In this document: one piece after another, positions 12,801 through 27,800 of the stretch
How positions within the stretch are numbered: the first letter of the stretch is position 1
How the letters are laid out: every line of letters starts with the position of its first letter
Assembly: GCF_901933205.1 (NCBI RefSeq)
Contig: NC_044581.1
Coordinates: 8,480,001-8,544,000, forward strand
Source of the DNA: Camarhynchus parvulus
Taxonomy: Eukaryota > Chordata > Aves > Passeriformes > Thraupidae
Length of the DNA: 64,000 bases
Direction of reading: 5' to 3'
Notes under the pieces: model-generated
Database searches by the model: none
What the model saw: the letters and a program-made list of their open reading frames with translations, nothing else
What the model was told of the DNA's origin: nothing
Program-made: the position numbers and the translations under genes

Positions 12801-15800
12801 GGCTGCGCCACTTCACTGGGGACTGGTGTTTCCTGGGGGGTGAAGCTGCTCTCCTCGGCGGCGCTGGCTGTTGAGAGCCTGCTGATTCATGAGTTGGTGG
12901 GTGGTGAGAACTGTGTGCAAGCGCTGGGGGAGGAAATGGCTTGGTTGCTGTAGGAGAAGGAGCATTTTCTGTAACTGCAGGATGTGTGGATGGAGCACAC
13001 AGATAGCATTCCTCCAGCAGATCAGTTAAATACCCTGCTGGTGTGAGATAAAGGTTTACTAGATGACTAAAATAGGATGTGAAACCGAGGTTTTTTGTCT
13101 TGTGCTAAAACACAGTAGCTTCTTAAAAAGTAATTAGTTTGGATTTTAAAAGATGAATGAATGGTGTTACAGGAGCCATGTCCCTGCCTGTTCTTAACAA
13201 CAGAGATAATTCCCAGTTAATTGGAGTTGGGGGAGAGGGTTGTTCATTTAAATGCAGATGAAAAGAAACAACAGATTAGTTAAAAGAATACAAAAGGGAA
13301 GGTGAGATACACTAAATGGTGAAGGTGTGGCACGGAGGTTTTGAGAACAAGCCAGCAGGAGGCCGAGGAAGCACAAACACAGCTCAACAACTTAGAGCCC
13401 AGCTAAGCCTATTCATGCAGCGCCTTCTCAAGTTTGTGTGTGTTTACGGTGCTGTTTGTCCTCTGTCCAGATAATCTGCCCGGAGATAAGAGTGTTTGCT
13501 CTTGCTGCTTGTTCGGTCAGCAAGCAGAATATTTGTTCTAATACTAAAAGCCTGTTTCCAATGTAAAAGTAACATGTCTGTGTTTCTCATTTAAAAATTC
13601 TAATGCTACTTTGATCTGTAGTAGGAGTTTGAAATGGAAGGTGTCATTTGAGATGAAATTAGTTCTGTAGTAGCTACCTGAACAGAAATTCAGCTGCTAT
13701 AAATTAGTAAAAGTGGCATCTTTCAGTGTGTGACAGTTTGCTTAGGTCTCCTAGTCCAACAAAGCTTTGGCTGTGCTGGTGTGTGGAAAATGAGGGTGCA
13801 AAATGAGAGAGAACTTTCATCCTTCAACATGTGTACAAAGATTCTTAACTTACCTACACAACTGTTCACAGTCAGTGGCAGAAAAACCATACTTCCTTTG
13901 GTTTATAGGATGGACTGTATTCTGAAAAGAGGCTGCTGCATAATTTAGCTTTTCCTCTTTTATGTCCCTATAATGGTGTTTCTTTATGTAACATTAAATT
14001 TGTCCACTGAATATGAATTTGGTAATTGCCTGACTTCCACCTTCTCCTTCCTTCTGTTCTGTAGTGCTTTTCACCTGTCTCTTGAATTTTACAGCACTGA
14101 CTGCCAGACATTATTACAAAAAGTACCCAGAGGTGTGTGGAGGATTTATAAAATGATTTAAATGCAGGTAATCTGGGTTAGCATAAAACTTTGAAAGAGT
14201 TGTTCTAACAAAGACATGTTTTTATCTACTTCCATAATATTAGGAAGGTGGGGGGAATTTGGGGTCTTTTTAGAAATAATGCATCTTTTGCCCTTGGTCT
14301 TCTACCACCACTGTCTTGAGGCAGTTTTCAGAGCAGACAATTCAGAAATTTTTTAGAAGACCACTTTGCTGGATTTTGAGGTGCCATAATAGATAATGTG
14401 TTCACAGACAGAGCAGTAATTTATTAATAATTCTGTTAAGTTCAGAAGTTGAAAGGGAACCAACATGGCTTTATCTGAAAAGAAGGAAATATGTGGTTAA
14501 ACGTTTTTTGCTATAATCTTAGGTGGTTTCCATTTTCCTGAAAGAGGAGAGGGGGGAAAAGGAGTTTAAATTCCTTTCTTTAAAATAAATTTAAAAGTAC
14601 CAGTATGCATTATTGTGTTTTAATGAGAGAAAAGTTCCTACATAAGCTTGTGGGGTTTCAAGATGAATGATTCCTACGTTTGAATGATTGTGTGGTAATT
14701 TCAAAACTCAGAATATCTTGAGAATGAATTCATGCTTTCAGTAGTGAAAAATGTTTGTTTATCAGAGTTTTGAAGACCTCCTGAATCTGGTAGTGTAAGG
14801 CTTCCAGGGCTCTCATTCAGGAGCAAGGGCAGACTGCTTCATCTGGAAAGGTCAGGCTGCGTGCCAGAGGTTCCCAGGCTGCTGTGTCAGCAGCTCAGCT
14901 GCTGGCCGGCGTGCTCAGGGCAGATTGGAGGGATCAGGAATCACATCAGCTCTGTCAAATTGTTTCCCCTTTGACTTCTGAAGGTTTTCATAGCATTTGC
15001 AGCACTGCTTGGGCTTCCAGGTGATGCATGAGGCATCGCTGAGCCTCAGCAGCTGTGTCTGAGCTACCTGCTGGTACACTGAGGCAGGAAATTTGTGTGT
15101 CAGGCACTGGCAGCTGCAGTGACCAAGGCAGCTGAGCGGCCACTGAAATGGGTCAGTGGCACCATAACATTCCTTATCAAAGAAACAAACAGAAAGTATT
15201 CCTGGACAACTTGGGAAGCTGGGTTTTGACATCTGTGGGAAGGCCTGTCTAACTTTTGATGTCCCAGGCTCCTGTTGTGGGCCAGAAGGATAGGGGAGGT
15301 TGAGTGAGAGGTAAACCCTAAATGAAAGTCAGCAAAGTGCTTTTTGCTCATGTAAAACATAACCAGCATTAGAGTACAGGCTTTTTTGTCTTTACAGACC
15401 CATGGTTAGCTTATACTGCCTTTTTATTTCCCCTCTTGAATTATTCTTCATTTGCCTTAGAAGAGAATGACAGTTCTAATAGCCTCTTTTAACTGTCTTT
15501 CACTTCTCAACTAATTAAATGCATCTATTAAATGGATGCTGCATCCTTCATTTGTTTCTTGTGAGATGAATGGGTGAAGACTGTGGGAAGGGCTGCAGCG
15601 TACTTTGTATGTTTGAAATGTTTAATCTTGAAATGAGGGCTGTGGGAGGTGGTTTCCTGGTAGTCCACATCTTACTCATGATGGTTCTGACACCTCTGCT
15701 CACAGAGGCTGTTGGCCGGTGGATGTGCCTGCTGTGCTGTCCCCACGCTGTGCTCTCCCCATGCAAGGCTGGCCTGTGATGACTCTCTCAGATGAGCTGT

Positions 15801-18800
15801 GAGTGCATGCACAGAAAGCCAGGCTGTGCTCTTAGCAGACAGCCTGCAGTAGAAATGCTGGTGGGAAGAAGAGATGCTCAAACAAATAACATTTATTGCT
15901 TCATTATTGAGCTGCTGCATGTTGTACTAATTAAAAGGTTTAAAGCTGTGTCACTTCATACCAAAGTGTGATAAGTTGTAAAATCAGGTTTGGAGATCAA
16001 ATGTTTGTTTTCTTTGGCAAATAACTTTACTTGTTTGTCAGTTCAATTCATGTTATTTGCTCCCTGTTTTCCATTCATGGGTTGCCTTTCATGTTGTTCA
16101 GTGCTTAATTCTGCCAGCACAGCCTTTGCATGAGGGGGGCTTCCCTTCCTCTGTGCCTCCTGGAGCCCTCTCTTTTCTCACTCGAGTGACCTTAGCTGGT
16201 AAGTGTGGAACTGAGCAAGCAGGCACAGTGGGGGCGCTTTGAAATGCGTTATAGTGCTAAACATCAATTAGGCTTTGATGAGGATTTGCCAGAGGATTAA
16301 TTTAGAACTGTTAGAGAGGCACTGTCTGAAAGTTCCCTACCTAGCTGAGCCCCAGCTGCTCCTGAAGGCTGAAAAAACCTCAGATGGCTTTGGAATGTCT
16401 AAGCAGTCTTGTCGATTACTAAATTCATATTCAGTGGACAAAATCTGGAGTGGGTGCAGGTGTGTGTGCAGGTTTGCCTCTCTGGTGATTCAACACGGAC
16501 AAACTCCCATCCCATGAGAGGTTTTGACTTGCCAAGTAGGCTGAAATAACTATTGAGGGTTGATTTTCCTAACTTTTTTTTCTTTTCTGTACAATTCAGG
16601 TAATTTTATTGTGACTGTTTTGTTTAAGAGGGATATTATGAAGTATAACATGTCAAACTCATGTAATTTTGTATTTGCTTCTTTTTAAGTTCCCTTGTGA
16701 CATCACTTTGTGCACTGTTATCTGGATGTAGGGCCTTAAGATCACACATTATTCTGTGCTTCAGCACAAGGCACAGTGCACATTGGTGCTGTACTTGGGT
16801 TTTCATCAGCTGGTGTTGCTTCTTTTGAAAAGCCTTTCACACATGCTAGGATTGACACAGGAAGACTTCCTTATTTTTAGCACAATGTGTATGTTGTTTA
16901 TTTCACTGAACTCTGAGTAGTTTGTAAATTTGAGGAGGACTGAAACCAGTGCTTGGTCTTTGTTGAAATCACTCATTTATTGGGATGAAATACAGTGTTT
17001 CTTGGGATTAGGAAGGAGAGTGCTCATTTAACTATTTAGATGTGCTGTAGGATCCTCCCTGACTGGCAGAATGCCACTTCCTTTGTGACACAAAGGTAAG
17101 CTGACAAGAAAAACTCCTGGTTTAACTGCAAGCATAAGAATTCTAACGAAATCCTGGTGCACACCAGTTTATAAAATGAGAACACAGCTTAAATTTATTC
17201 CATCCAGTACAGTAGGCAAAAGTTAAAGCACTCACTTGATTAAAATGAGTTCTTGGAAAGGAAGCAGTAGAAGCTGTTAAATGGAGTCTCATGTTACCAG
17301 CTGGTTTGGATGTTCTTCTAAGAATACATATGGAAGCTTCCTGGATCAGTATTTTCATTGTGCAGGCACATGTGTAAGGGCTTGCAAATTCATAGCATGT
17401 GTTTTGCTTTTATTCCAGGTGTACTTGAAGGCACCTATGATTCTCAATGGTGTCTGTGTAATCTGGAAAGGCTGGATAGATCTCCAGAGACTGGATGGTA
17501 TGGGCTGCCTGGAATTTGATGAAGAGAGAGCGCAGGTAAGGCAGTCTGCCCTTGGCTACTCACATATTTGTTCTTCTGGAGGGAAACCCAGATTTTGCCT
17601 TCACTCTGAGTACAAACTCCAAGGAAAACTTGCAGTATGGAAGTTCAGAAACATGTGGTTGTAGCAAAACACTACTTTAGTTGCATTAGGTCAAAATGTT
17701 AGGGGCAGGAATCATTTGTAATTTGCAACTTTGAGTGATTTTGCACTGTTACTATGCTACAGAGTAATAAGGTATTTTAAAACTTCGATTCCTCCAAAAT
17801 ACCAAGAACACTCTTCTATTGTGCCTTGCCTCTCCCTAACTTAAGAAACTAATTTTTACATTAATGAGGTGATGTTAATGTGACTATGTTTGGGATTAAA
17901 AGGAAACACTTTGTGTCAAAGTCCCTGCCCTGAACACTTCTTCCATGATGCCTAGAAAGAGAGAATAGTCCTGCCACCCTTTGTGAATCCATGAGAAAAG
18001 CCACAGACCAAAGCTTTTACTCTAAATCAACTCTTGCTGTGCATTCATCTCTTTCTAAGCTGTGTCAGTGACTTGGGCAAGCTCAGTTCCAGCTGCAGCA
18101 GAGTCATTGCTGTGGACTCCATGGTTTAGGGGACCTTCAGGCTGTAATGCCTTACACAGCCAGTATTTAGCCCTGAGGAATGTAACATAAATCCCAACGT
18201 TCTTGATCTGTAGTTAATAAGTTTGATACATAATACTATGTAGTTAATAAGTTTGATACATAATTCTGAACTGAGAGCAGGCTGATGGGAACATGCACTC
18301 AGGAGGAGACAGTGTCATCCTTTCCAAAACTGGAGGGTGCCTGAAGAAAGTGGGCACCCTTCCAAAAAGGAGAGGGGTCAAGTGACTGCTGGGTTTAATT
18401 TTTCTCTTCTTAATTTCCCAATAAATGCTTTTGCAAGTGCTTGGATTACTTTAGTTTCCCAATGTGTATATGCTGTCTTAACAACAATTAAACAATCCCC
18501 TTTTGCTGTCTTCAGGAGGTGTTTGTGCACAGAGGTTGTGATTTACTCTTTGTGTGTGTGAGGGCAATGTGTGCATGCTCTCAGGTGTCAGTGCTTTCCT
18601 GAGTTGTGAGTAAAGGATGCTGAGCTGGAGGTGTTGCTCTGTATGGATCTACAGAGATGTTTGCACTCAGTTACAGGTGTGTAACTTGTTTTTAGTTTGT
18701 GATTCTTGGTGAGGTCATCAATGGTCATTCTGTTTCCTACAACAGTGGTACCTAATGGTGCCCAGTGTCATACAGACACAGGAGTAGCTGCACCCTTATA

Positions 18801-21800
18801 TGTGTTAGTATTGTAAACATTTGGGCAATCTTTTGCATTCTTCAGTTTCCTTTTTCCTGTATCTGTCACTGCTTCCTTGTTTAAAACTGTTGTAATATTG
18901 CTAATGGCAGTTGACTGAACTGCTGACTTTGATCCCAAAATAACCCTGATGTCAGAAGGGGCTTAAGTGCCTCATGTGGTATTGCCTGTGTACCCACGTC
19001 CTTTGTAAGAGGTCCAGCTGCCCTTCACCCCCTCATTTTTTGGAAGCTTGTCTTAAGCAAATGTACTCCTGCATTTTCCTGTCTCTTACCACTTCATACT
19101 AATGCTGGGATCAAATAAAATTTTTCTTTGCTGTCATACTTTGGAAAATGTACTACCCCTCACCAGGTCAACAAATACTTTAGGGAGAGAATCCACATGT
19201 GTTAACAGTGAAATATTTTAATTTTACCTGTTAAGCTATTGGTTTTTCCACTTAATCAACAGCCTATCCATGTCTTGCTACTAAGTGGTCTAACTTTTTG
19301 TTAGTGAAAGCTCTGGTTCTACTGCTTGCTCGGACTTTGATGGACCAACACACACAAAGCTGTACATACGTGCTTGAATATCTTACCTCTTTGGGGCTCA
19401 AATTTCCCTGGATTTGATCTTTGAGTGTCTTTAGGAGACTGTTTCTGTCCTCAGTACTTTTGCACCTCTTCTGTAGTAAAGCATCTTGCTATCTCACCAA
19501 GTCTTTTCCTACTGGGCTGCTGTGAGGATTTGTGTATAAGTGTGAATGTGTGTAAGCTCATTTTTAAAATATTTTTTAAATTTTTATTTTCTGGACTGGG
19601 AGGTTTGGTTTTGTTCTGTTGTCATGTTGATTGCTCATTCTGTTGCTCATGTTTTGCTTATTCTTACTTTTCTTTGTAAATTTATACCAGGAACATTTTA
19701 AGAGAATAAAACTAAGACGTATAAATTATTTGGACTCATACAGCTGAATTTGCTAGGCTATTATTACTAGAATTGAGAGACACTTAAAAAAAATCTTTGT
19801 TAAATTCTTGTTCTATAAAGTTGTGTTGTTGGTTGATTTGTTATAATGTATCACCAAGAATAGAGCAGAGTTTTATGTTTTACTAAAAAAGTTCTGATGC
19901 TTTTATCCCTTTCTCAGACATGAGCAAACCAGTATTTCAGCTGTTAGCATGTCTTCATTCTGGATGTCAACATACTGATTTTTTTCCCATGCATTTCTAA
20001 TTTAGTTTCTTTTGGTTATGACCATTTCTTTAAAATATTCCATCCAAGGCTGTATGTCAGCCTTCTATTTCATAACCACTCTAAATGATGGTAAAATGCA
20101 AAAACCTTTGATAAAAAAGAATCTTTTTCTATTTAAATGTGATTTAAAATAGAAGGTAATAAAACCATACATCTCTTTTGTAAGCTAAAACTAAGGCAGC
20201 TTTTCTGGAGTCATCTGGGACACGAGCTTATCTGTTCTCTCTCTAACCTTCTGCATTATTAAGAACAAACTTACTTTCCACTCTCTGACCCTGATTTCTA
20301 TACCTTGTATGAACACTAAAATGGCTGTAAAGGGCAAAATTCTAATCTTAAAAAGATCTTTGGTGTTAAAGTATGCTCTTGTTGGCAGCTTTAAACATTG
20401 CCCACGCCTCCCCAGAAAGCAGAGCCTGGGCCTGGCAGCTGTTTGTATTTCCCTGCCTTGGGCCACCAGGGAGCCCCTGCACAGAGCAGCTCCAGGGCCA
20501 CGATTGTGCCCACGGCAAAAAAGGCAATTTAACATTTTCTCAGGCTGGGGATGCTTTATCTTAAATTGAAAAATTTATGCACTTAGTCCCCAGGTATATT
20601 AAAACTTAGTTTTGCTCTCTACATGTTTATGTCCTCTAACAGTGAAGGTCAGCTTTTTAAAAAAATTATCAACTTTGAAATAACATTTGCATGTATGTGG
20701 GAATTGTCAGCAGAGTTAGCAGTAATTACAGTTGAAGAGCTGGAAGGAGAGAGAACCAATACACTTTATCCCTTCCTGGTTTGTGGGGCCTCTTCAGATG
20801 GGACTCTTCCGTTCTGATGGGGAGAAGTAAATGTGTTAAAAGGTCTCTTTAAGAAAAATAACTTCCAACCCAATTAATAATGGCTCCACATATTGCTAAC
20901 TTTTTCTTTAAAACATTTTCTAATAGAAAATACAGTTTGAAGGAATTTTTTTTGAGTGTCAGTTTATTAAATCTGTTCCTGTGCATAAGCCATTATTGGA
21001 AATAAGCAAAAGGGCTGTTGAAGACCTGCAGGTTTCTCCTCCATTGTATGGGAATATGTGCAGATTGGTGGAGGACTAATTTCTGCTTTGCACTTTCCTG
21101 TGCATCTAAATTTAAATAATATAAATGATACACAAGTATTGAGAATGTTCATACTGATGCACCTGCAGCAGCTTTTGATAAAATGAAGGATTTATTTGGT
21201 TTGTAACTTGAGTAATACTTACTTTTAAATACAAGATAATTAAATTTCCACTGTTTGTGTAGTGATTTGTCTAGCTATACCTGTGAATACTGTCTTCAAA
21301 ATGGCTTTTATAAGGAGAGTAAAATGTATTGCCTTTTACACAGAACTTCTGAGAGTTTCTAGCCTTAAAATAAACCCAGCAGCATTTAAACTACTTTGGA
21401 ACAGGAGCTCTCCTTTGAAAATGTATTTTAGTAGTAGCTGCATTCCAGCTTTGGTTATCTCTACTGCTGTAGTGAAGGTGAGTAATATTTCATTAACCTG
21501 TATTGACATTTGCTGGAACCCGCCTGTGTTCTAGCAGGTCCTACCGGACATACTGGACTTTGCTGCCAAAGGGTAGTTAATATTCAAAAGAAATGTGATT
21601 TGGTGGAAATGAGAGTCACCTTTTGTGTCACTCTGTGTCATCTGCTTTGGTAGCAGGAGGATGCATTGGCACAACAAGCCTTTGAAGAGGCTCGACGAAG
21701 AACTCGTGAATTCGAGGATAGAGACAGGTCTCATCGGGAGGAAATGGAGGTGAGGGTTTCACAGCTGCTGTCAGTAACTGGTTAGTACTTTCCCAAACTT

Positions 21801-24800
21801 TAGATTGTTTCCATTTTTGTCTGTTTGTACAATGTCGTGTATTGTGTTTGTTCGGTGATGTTATATAAAAATTGCAAAATGCATTGTTTTTTACTCTTGT
21901 AAAATGGATTTCAAGTTTTTTAAAGTTTTGATAAGGATTCTCTGATCATGTACTTTTTTCCTTTCTGTAGATGGTCTTTGCTGTGGGTATTTAAGCTGTA
22001 AAGATGTTTATTCAAAGAGTTGCCATTTCTCTCTGAAATTATACTTTAATAGCTGAGAGAGGGATCTTTTGCCTCGTGCATTTCTCATGAACACAGAAAA
22101 GGCTTTGGGAGCTGCAGGGGCAGAATTTTGGAGCTTGTTATCCCATGTTTTGGGAAAAATTACCAGCCAATTTAATCAGACGCCACAGTCTGCTTTCTTG
22201 TACAGGCTAGTTTTACTGTCTTCTCACCTTTTTCTTACTGGTGGGAAGTCTCATTCCTTTTTTTCACTGGTTTAGTTTCCCTGTCTTGTTCTTTGCTTCT
22301 TCAGGGCCCCACAGTCTTGAATCTTGTTCTTTCTTGATGAAAGCAGAAATTACTGGGATTGAGAAAAGAAGAGCCAGGAAAGGGAATGGAAACCAGCTGC
22401 TCTGAGATGTCAGAAAGGCAAGAGCTGTAAGAGGACAAGCAATAATACATAAGGGGAGTTGGCAAGTTAAGGCAGGCTGCAGGTCAGGAGAGAATAGGGA
22501 GAACACAGAAAGGCTTTGAATTTCTTTCCCTTACTAATGCTGTTTCTTACTTCCTGCTTCATCAGTAGATGAGAGGGCCTGACCTAACTGTAATCAAATA
22601 TGATCAATCTGCTGGTTCTATGGTTTTTAGAAAATTTGATTATTATTATTGCTAAGCTACTTTTCTTTTGGCATTCTTTTGGATAATTGGGATGATCAGA
22701 CAGGCTCTCTTCCCTTCCAACTACAACTGGAAGGCACTGAGCATGAGAATGAGAGGGAACAGATAGGCACAGAGGATAATATCTCTCTTTGAAGTGGCTG
22801 GAGTGTGTCTCCTTGCAAACACTGCTGCAGCCAGGTCAGATGTCAGCTGTAATAAAGGTAAAATCCTTGCCTTGGAGGCCCTGCTACTGCTGGATTCTTG
22901 GACCAGCTGCTGGATTGCCTGAATAATTCTGTCTCAGCATAGCTACAACCTGCTTGTAAGTTCAGAAGGAAGGTAGAATTAGCTTTAAGCTGTTCATGAA
23001 GACCTGTGCCAGCCTGCTTTACTGTTAACAACACAGTAGGAACTTCAGGTTCCTACTTTAGGTTCCAATCTTATGTCTTTGACCTCAATGTACTTAAAAA
23101 TTTCTTGATATATTTTCCTTGCACTATGCCCTTCATCCCCACTCCTCTTATTACACAGAAGCCATGTGCATGCTGAAGGTTAAAAAAGAATGAGGCTTCC
23201 TGAAATAACTTCTGGAGTTCTGAGACAATTTTCCTCCAAGTGTAGAAAACCTTTACTTGCAGCTAGGCTGTGCAAAAACACTATTTCAATTAACAGTGAG
23301 ATTGAGGTAATATGGAGCATCTGGGGCTTCATGACAGACATCAAAACTTGTGACTGAGACACAAAAAGCAACATTTTTGGCTGTCTGCAGGAGCTGGATG
23401 CAATAACTTCTGAAAACACTCTTGCTTTTAATAAGGCAGAAGGCTGTTGCCATTAAGTGATGTCCTTATTAGCTGCTGGTACCCACTTTCTCTTGAAACA
23501 CAATAGTTGTTATCTGAGCTCTAAAGCGCTGGTATAGATCACCTACAGAAAGGAAGAAAAGAAAAAATTACTGACTTTTCATTCTACTTAAACTTATTTT
23601 AAGTATTATCAAAGGCTGTTTCAAATTTGTGATGTCAAATGCAAATCTTTAATAATTGTAATACATTGTTTTGCATACTTTCCTGTTTATTTTACTGTGC
23701 CTCTTGGATATGTCTAACCAACAGATTTTTTTCCTCCAGTACTCATAGGTCTATAATTGGTTTTTACATTTCAGTTTTCATTCCTGTGTTTGGGGTAAGA
23801 TGCCCTGAACGTATATCTGGAATGTTTACAGGCAAGCTTTTTTACTCTTGACTGCATAAAAATCAGGATCTTTTGGGATGAGATGGTAGAGAGCAGAAAT
23901 AGACTTACAATGCATTCCTAAAGAGGAATCAGATTTCCAAATCATTCATTGTTACCCTTCTTTTCAATCTAAGGCAGCATTTGGGCAGAATCAAATGAAC
24001 TTCAATCAGTAAGCACTTGGTGTTCATGATCCTTGTACCCAATTCTCAATAGAAAGTGATGCATAAAAGTTCATTCCTGTGTTTGTTGTATTTGTGGCCT
24101 GTATTGAATTTTCTGATGCTGACGTTCTCAGTCAGCTTGGAAATGCAGTTTGCCAGTGGCACCCTTCTGATGATTGCATTGCTGACAGCTGCAGAAACCT
24201 TAATCCAGACTGCCTTCTGTTCTGTTCCTGTAATTTCAGTGGGGCCAGCAGTATCTTTGGTTTCACTACAGAGATGGTACTTGAAGGCTTTTATATGGGA
24301 AAGGCCAGTTCTGAGTGTGCTGAGTGAATTTTCATGTATGTTATACTACACACAAGTGAAGATACTTTCCTGGTGATCATTTTAATATGTTTTCGTTACA
24401 GCTTTCATCCTTAGGAAAGTTTTAGATTTTTCTTTTCTGCCATGCTTGGCATGGACAGTAAAACTCAGAATTCGCAGATGTGGAACAGGATCTCATCAGT
24501 GTTAATGATGGTTTTAAGAATTGCAACACTGTAGAAAATCAGGATATTTCTGACAGTAGAATTACAGTTGAAATGCCTTTAATAGAGACCAGATTCTGCT
24601 TCAGTGGGGGAGGGAAGGGGGATCCTGCAATATTCCACCCATTCCTACCCAAAACAGAGGCGCCAGCTCTTTGGAAATATTTATCCATCCAAAGCCTGGC
24701 AGCATATGAAAATGATCAGATTAAATTATTTATTTATACAGCTTTCTGGGTAGAAAAGATTCCCTATTCTAAGTCTTTCTGTAGACTTAACATGTAGTCT

Positions 24801-27800
24801 GTAGACTTATCACTGACCACTCGTCTGTGGGGAGTTTTAACTCATTGAAAACAATGTTAAAGTGTCTTGTGTGTGACAGTTGGATTTTAGAAGGGTGACA
24901 CTTTGCAAGGGGAAAAAATTGCAAGTGCAGTAGCAATTTAGAAATTATCACTTTGCTAATTTTCATTTTTAAGTATCCTAAAAAACTCCCAACCAATTAA
25001 AAAATTCTTCCCCTTAAAAAAAAAAAAGGCAAAAACCCCTTCAGGGTGTTGTGAGGTTTTGTTTGCCATCTTTTCATCATATAGAATCTCTTCCATTCTA
25101 GTTTAGCACACCAGATCTTTATTTTAATGAACATATTCTTTGCATCTGAGGGCATCTGAGGTCGGTTGTGCTTGAATTTTCAAAGGTGATCATGTTTTTG
25201 TGCAATTACAGCACTCTGATGTAAATAGGGTGGGCGTGGATTTAGGAATTTTCATTGAAGTTTTTAAGCACCTCGGAGTTGAACTGCCTTCTGTTACATT
25301 TTTAACATAGTTTGTTTTGAATACAAGATGCTTTTGAGTTTTTATATCAACTTGTATAGCTCAGTTACATCAAATGCTGCAAATCCAGCCCCACTCTCCA
25401 GGATTCTTCTGTTTCAAAGATGCTTTTGAAGTCCACTGTTCTTAGTGCCTTCAAAATTAATAAGGTATCGCAATGACTTTTACTTCTACAAAAATGCTGG
25501 AATGCTGAGACAGAGAATGTTTAATAATACACATTAATAAAGACCTTATCCCCATTTAAAGATTGTTTAAAAAATGAGGTGTATGAACTTGAAGTATTTG
25601 AACACTCCCCTTTGCCAAACTAGAAGAGTGAGGAAACTGAAGGGATGTTGGTGAGGCAGATGTTTAATTTTCATGTCTTTATCTCCTTGTGTCGTGGTTG
25701 AGAGTCAGTCTGAGTGTCTCTGCTGTGGTTTCAGTATGAATGACCAGAGTTAGTGTCAGGACAAGAAGTGTTCTGCAGAAATTACTGTGAAGTTGCTGTC
25801 TAGACGTGAATTTCCAGGAAGAGCTTTTGCTTGTTTTTCGGTCTTCTGGCATAGTGGCATGATGCAAAAATGTGTTACACTGTCCAGAATGTCTTGGGGA
25901 GATTTAAACAGCCTCTAGTTGGCGAAATTAGAATTTATTGGAAGCAATGGCCCGTGTTCAGTGAGGAAAGGCTGCAAGCAGGTGCCTCCTGACAGCTCTT
26001 TGCTGGAGCAGATGGCACAAAAGGATGGATTTTCAAGGGGTGGGTGAAGAGAAGAGGCCCTCTGGTGTGTTGCTGTGTGCAGGTGTGGGTATTCTGTGAA
26101 GGTTTGTTTTGTACAAGGACAAGCTGTAATTTCAGACTTGCAGGGTACACAGTTTGTCCAGCTGGGCTCTCCAGAGCTTGGCTAAGGATGTCCCCATGGC
26201 TTTACTTGGGGATGGGTTGGATCTGTTCTTAAGTCTTCCAATGTCATTTCTTCAACCAGTATTTTTAAAAGGTCATATTTTTCTGCTTTGTGTTCCTTTC
26301 CTATGTTGCTGCCATGCTCTTTATTTTAGCAATGCTGTGAGTAAAGAGACGGAGTGGTTTGCTCTCCCTAAAACAGCCTAGTCTAGCAATCTGTCTGTTT
26401 GTGGTCTTGTGCTAAATATAAATTACATTAATGGCTAAGCAGAGCCATTTTGGGAAACTGCATGAAATTCCCATTTTAAAAGCCTTCATTTTGCTGAAAA
26501 AAACCCTGTTATGGAACTTGTTTTTCTTTCAGAAGCAATCCCTCTCAATACAAAGCACCAGAAATCCCCACCAACCCCACCCTTTAAAAAGTGCTGGAGT
26601 AGAAATTTACCTAAATTTTAAATATTGTGTCCTGCCCTAGGTTTTACATATTATTCTTGTTTGTTGGGAATTACCAGTTGAAATGGGCAAGATACATTTC
26701 ATTTAATTTTGCTGAAGTTGGGAACTCTTAAAAAACAAACAGGATTTTGTTACAGACATGTAAACAGTTTACAGTTGAAAGAAAATAAAGTAGTAAGACT
26801 GACTTTCATGTTCTTCCCAAGGTTCTAGACACTGAAATTATTCTCCTTAATTTTTTTCTAAGATGAAACTCCTGGTGTAAATAAATGCTCTAACTAATTA
26901 TATTTTTCTCAAATACAACTGGCTTCAGAAGAAAGTGTATAGTATTACAATAAGTATGTGGGGACTTTTTTGTTTTTAATTTTGGCTCGGGGTTTTTTAC
27001 AGAAAATTTTCTCATCAGATTTTAAAGAGGTTTTTTCCTTATTAATCTGGAATTAATTTAATGAGTGTTTATTGTATGTACTCTCCAAACTGATGATGAT
27101 AGAAAAATAGTATAACCTTTATCACAGGTTTTTGGATATGAAAGAAACCCAAACCATTGTTTTTTTATATGGAGTGGGTAGTGTAGACTTGGTATGTGCT
27201 TGTATATAAGCATAAATAATTTGTTTAGGTGCAGGATGGGTACAACATAACTTGGAAAGAGGTGTTTGGGTGGGAGTGTGTTGCCTGAAAAGGTTCTGCA
27301 GTTCCAGTCCAGTACAAGAAGGCCAGTTAAGTTATGACTGGTTTGCTTCACAAGAACTTAAATAGCTGGTGTTTGTGCAAAAGTGCTATAGAATGCATAG
27401 ATCAGAAAAACAATTTGTGCTGTACAGAATCAATGCTGACTGTGGGACAGAGGAGATCAATCTTGCAAATCAGGGAATTCTGTAATATAAGCGTCTTCTT
27501 TCAGTCAATGAAGGTTAGAAAGGGGCTGAGCAACAGAGGAATACTGTCTGGAGGCAATCAATATTAATTATAAATTTATAACCTTTAGACCAGCTTTCAA
27601 ACAGTGCTTTCTAAAAGGGAGCACTTTAAGCTTTTTTCCCTTGGAAAAGAAGTTTTAATATGAAAGTAAAAATTTCAGTCCCTACTCAAAACTCTTCAGA
27701 GCTACCTATTCCTGCTGTGCTTTTTTCTTCCTTGGCTTGCAGGGACCTTGGTCCAGTTTGGGGCAGCAGAATCATTACCTTCATAATAGCCTTTAAACAA

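Larger units (their letters stand above)
3848..17418 (+). other. CBFB: CBFB intron 3
   Basis: This intron of 13,571 bp has a GTAAGG donor and a TTTTATTCCAG acceptor. It is mostly AT-rich unique sequence. Visible local structure includes TG-rich runs near 6545-6590, a GC-richer patch at 11380-11560 with a 16-bp palindrome, a GC-richer stretch at 12600-13010, and a patch with two GATA motifs at 13320-13510. The open frames in it are short, overlap on both strands and match no protein I know. No RNA gene could be supported. Confidence 0.85.
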
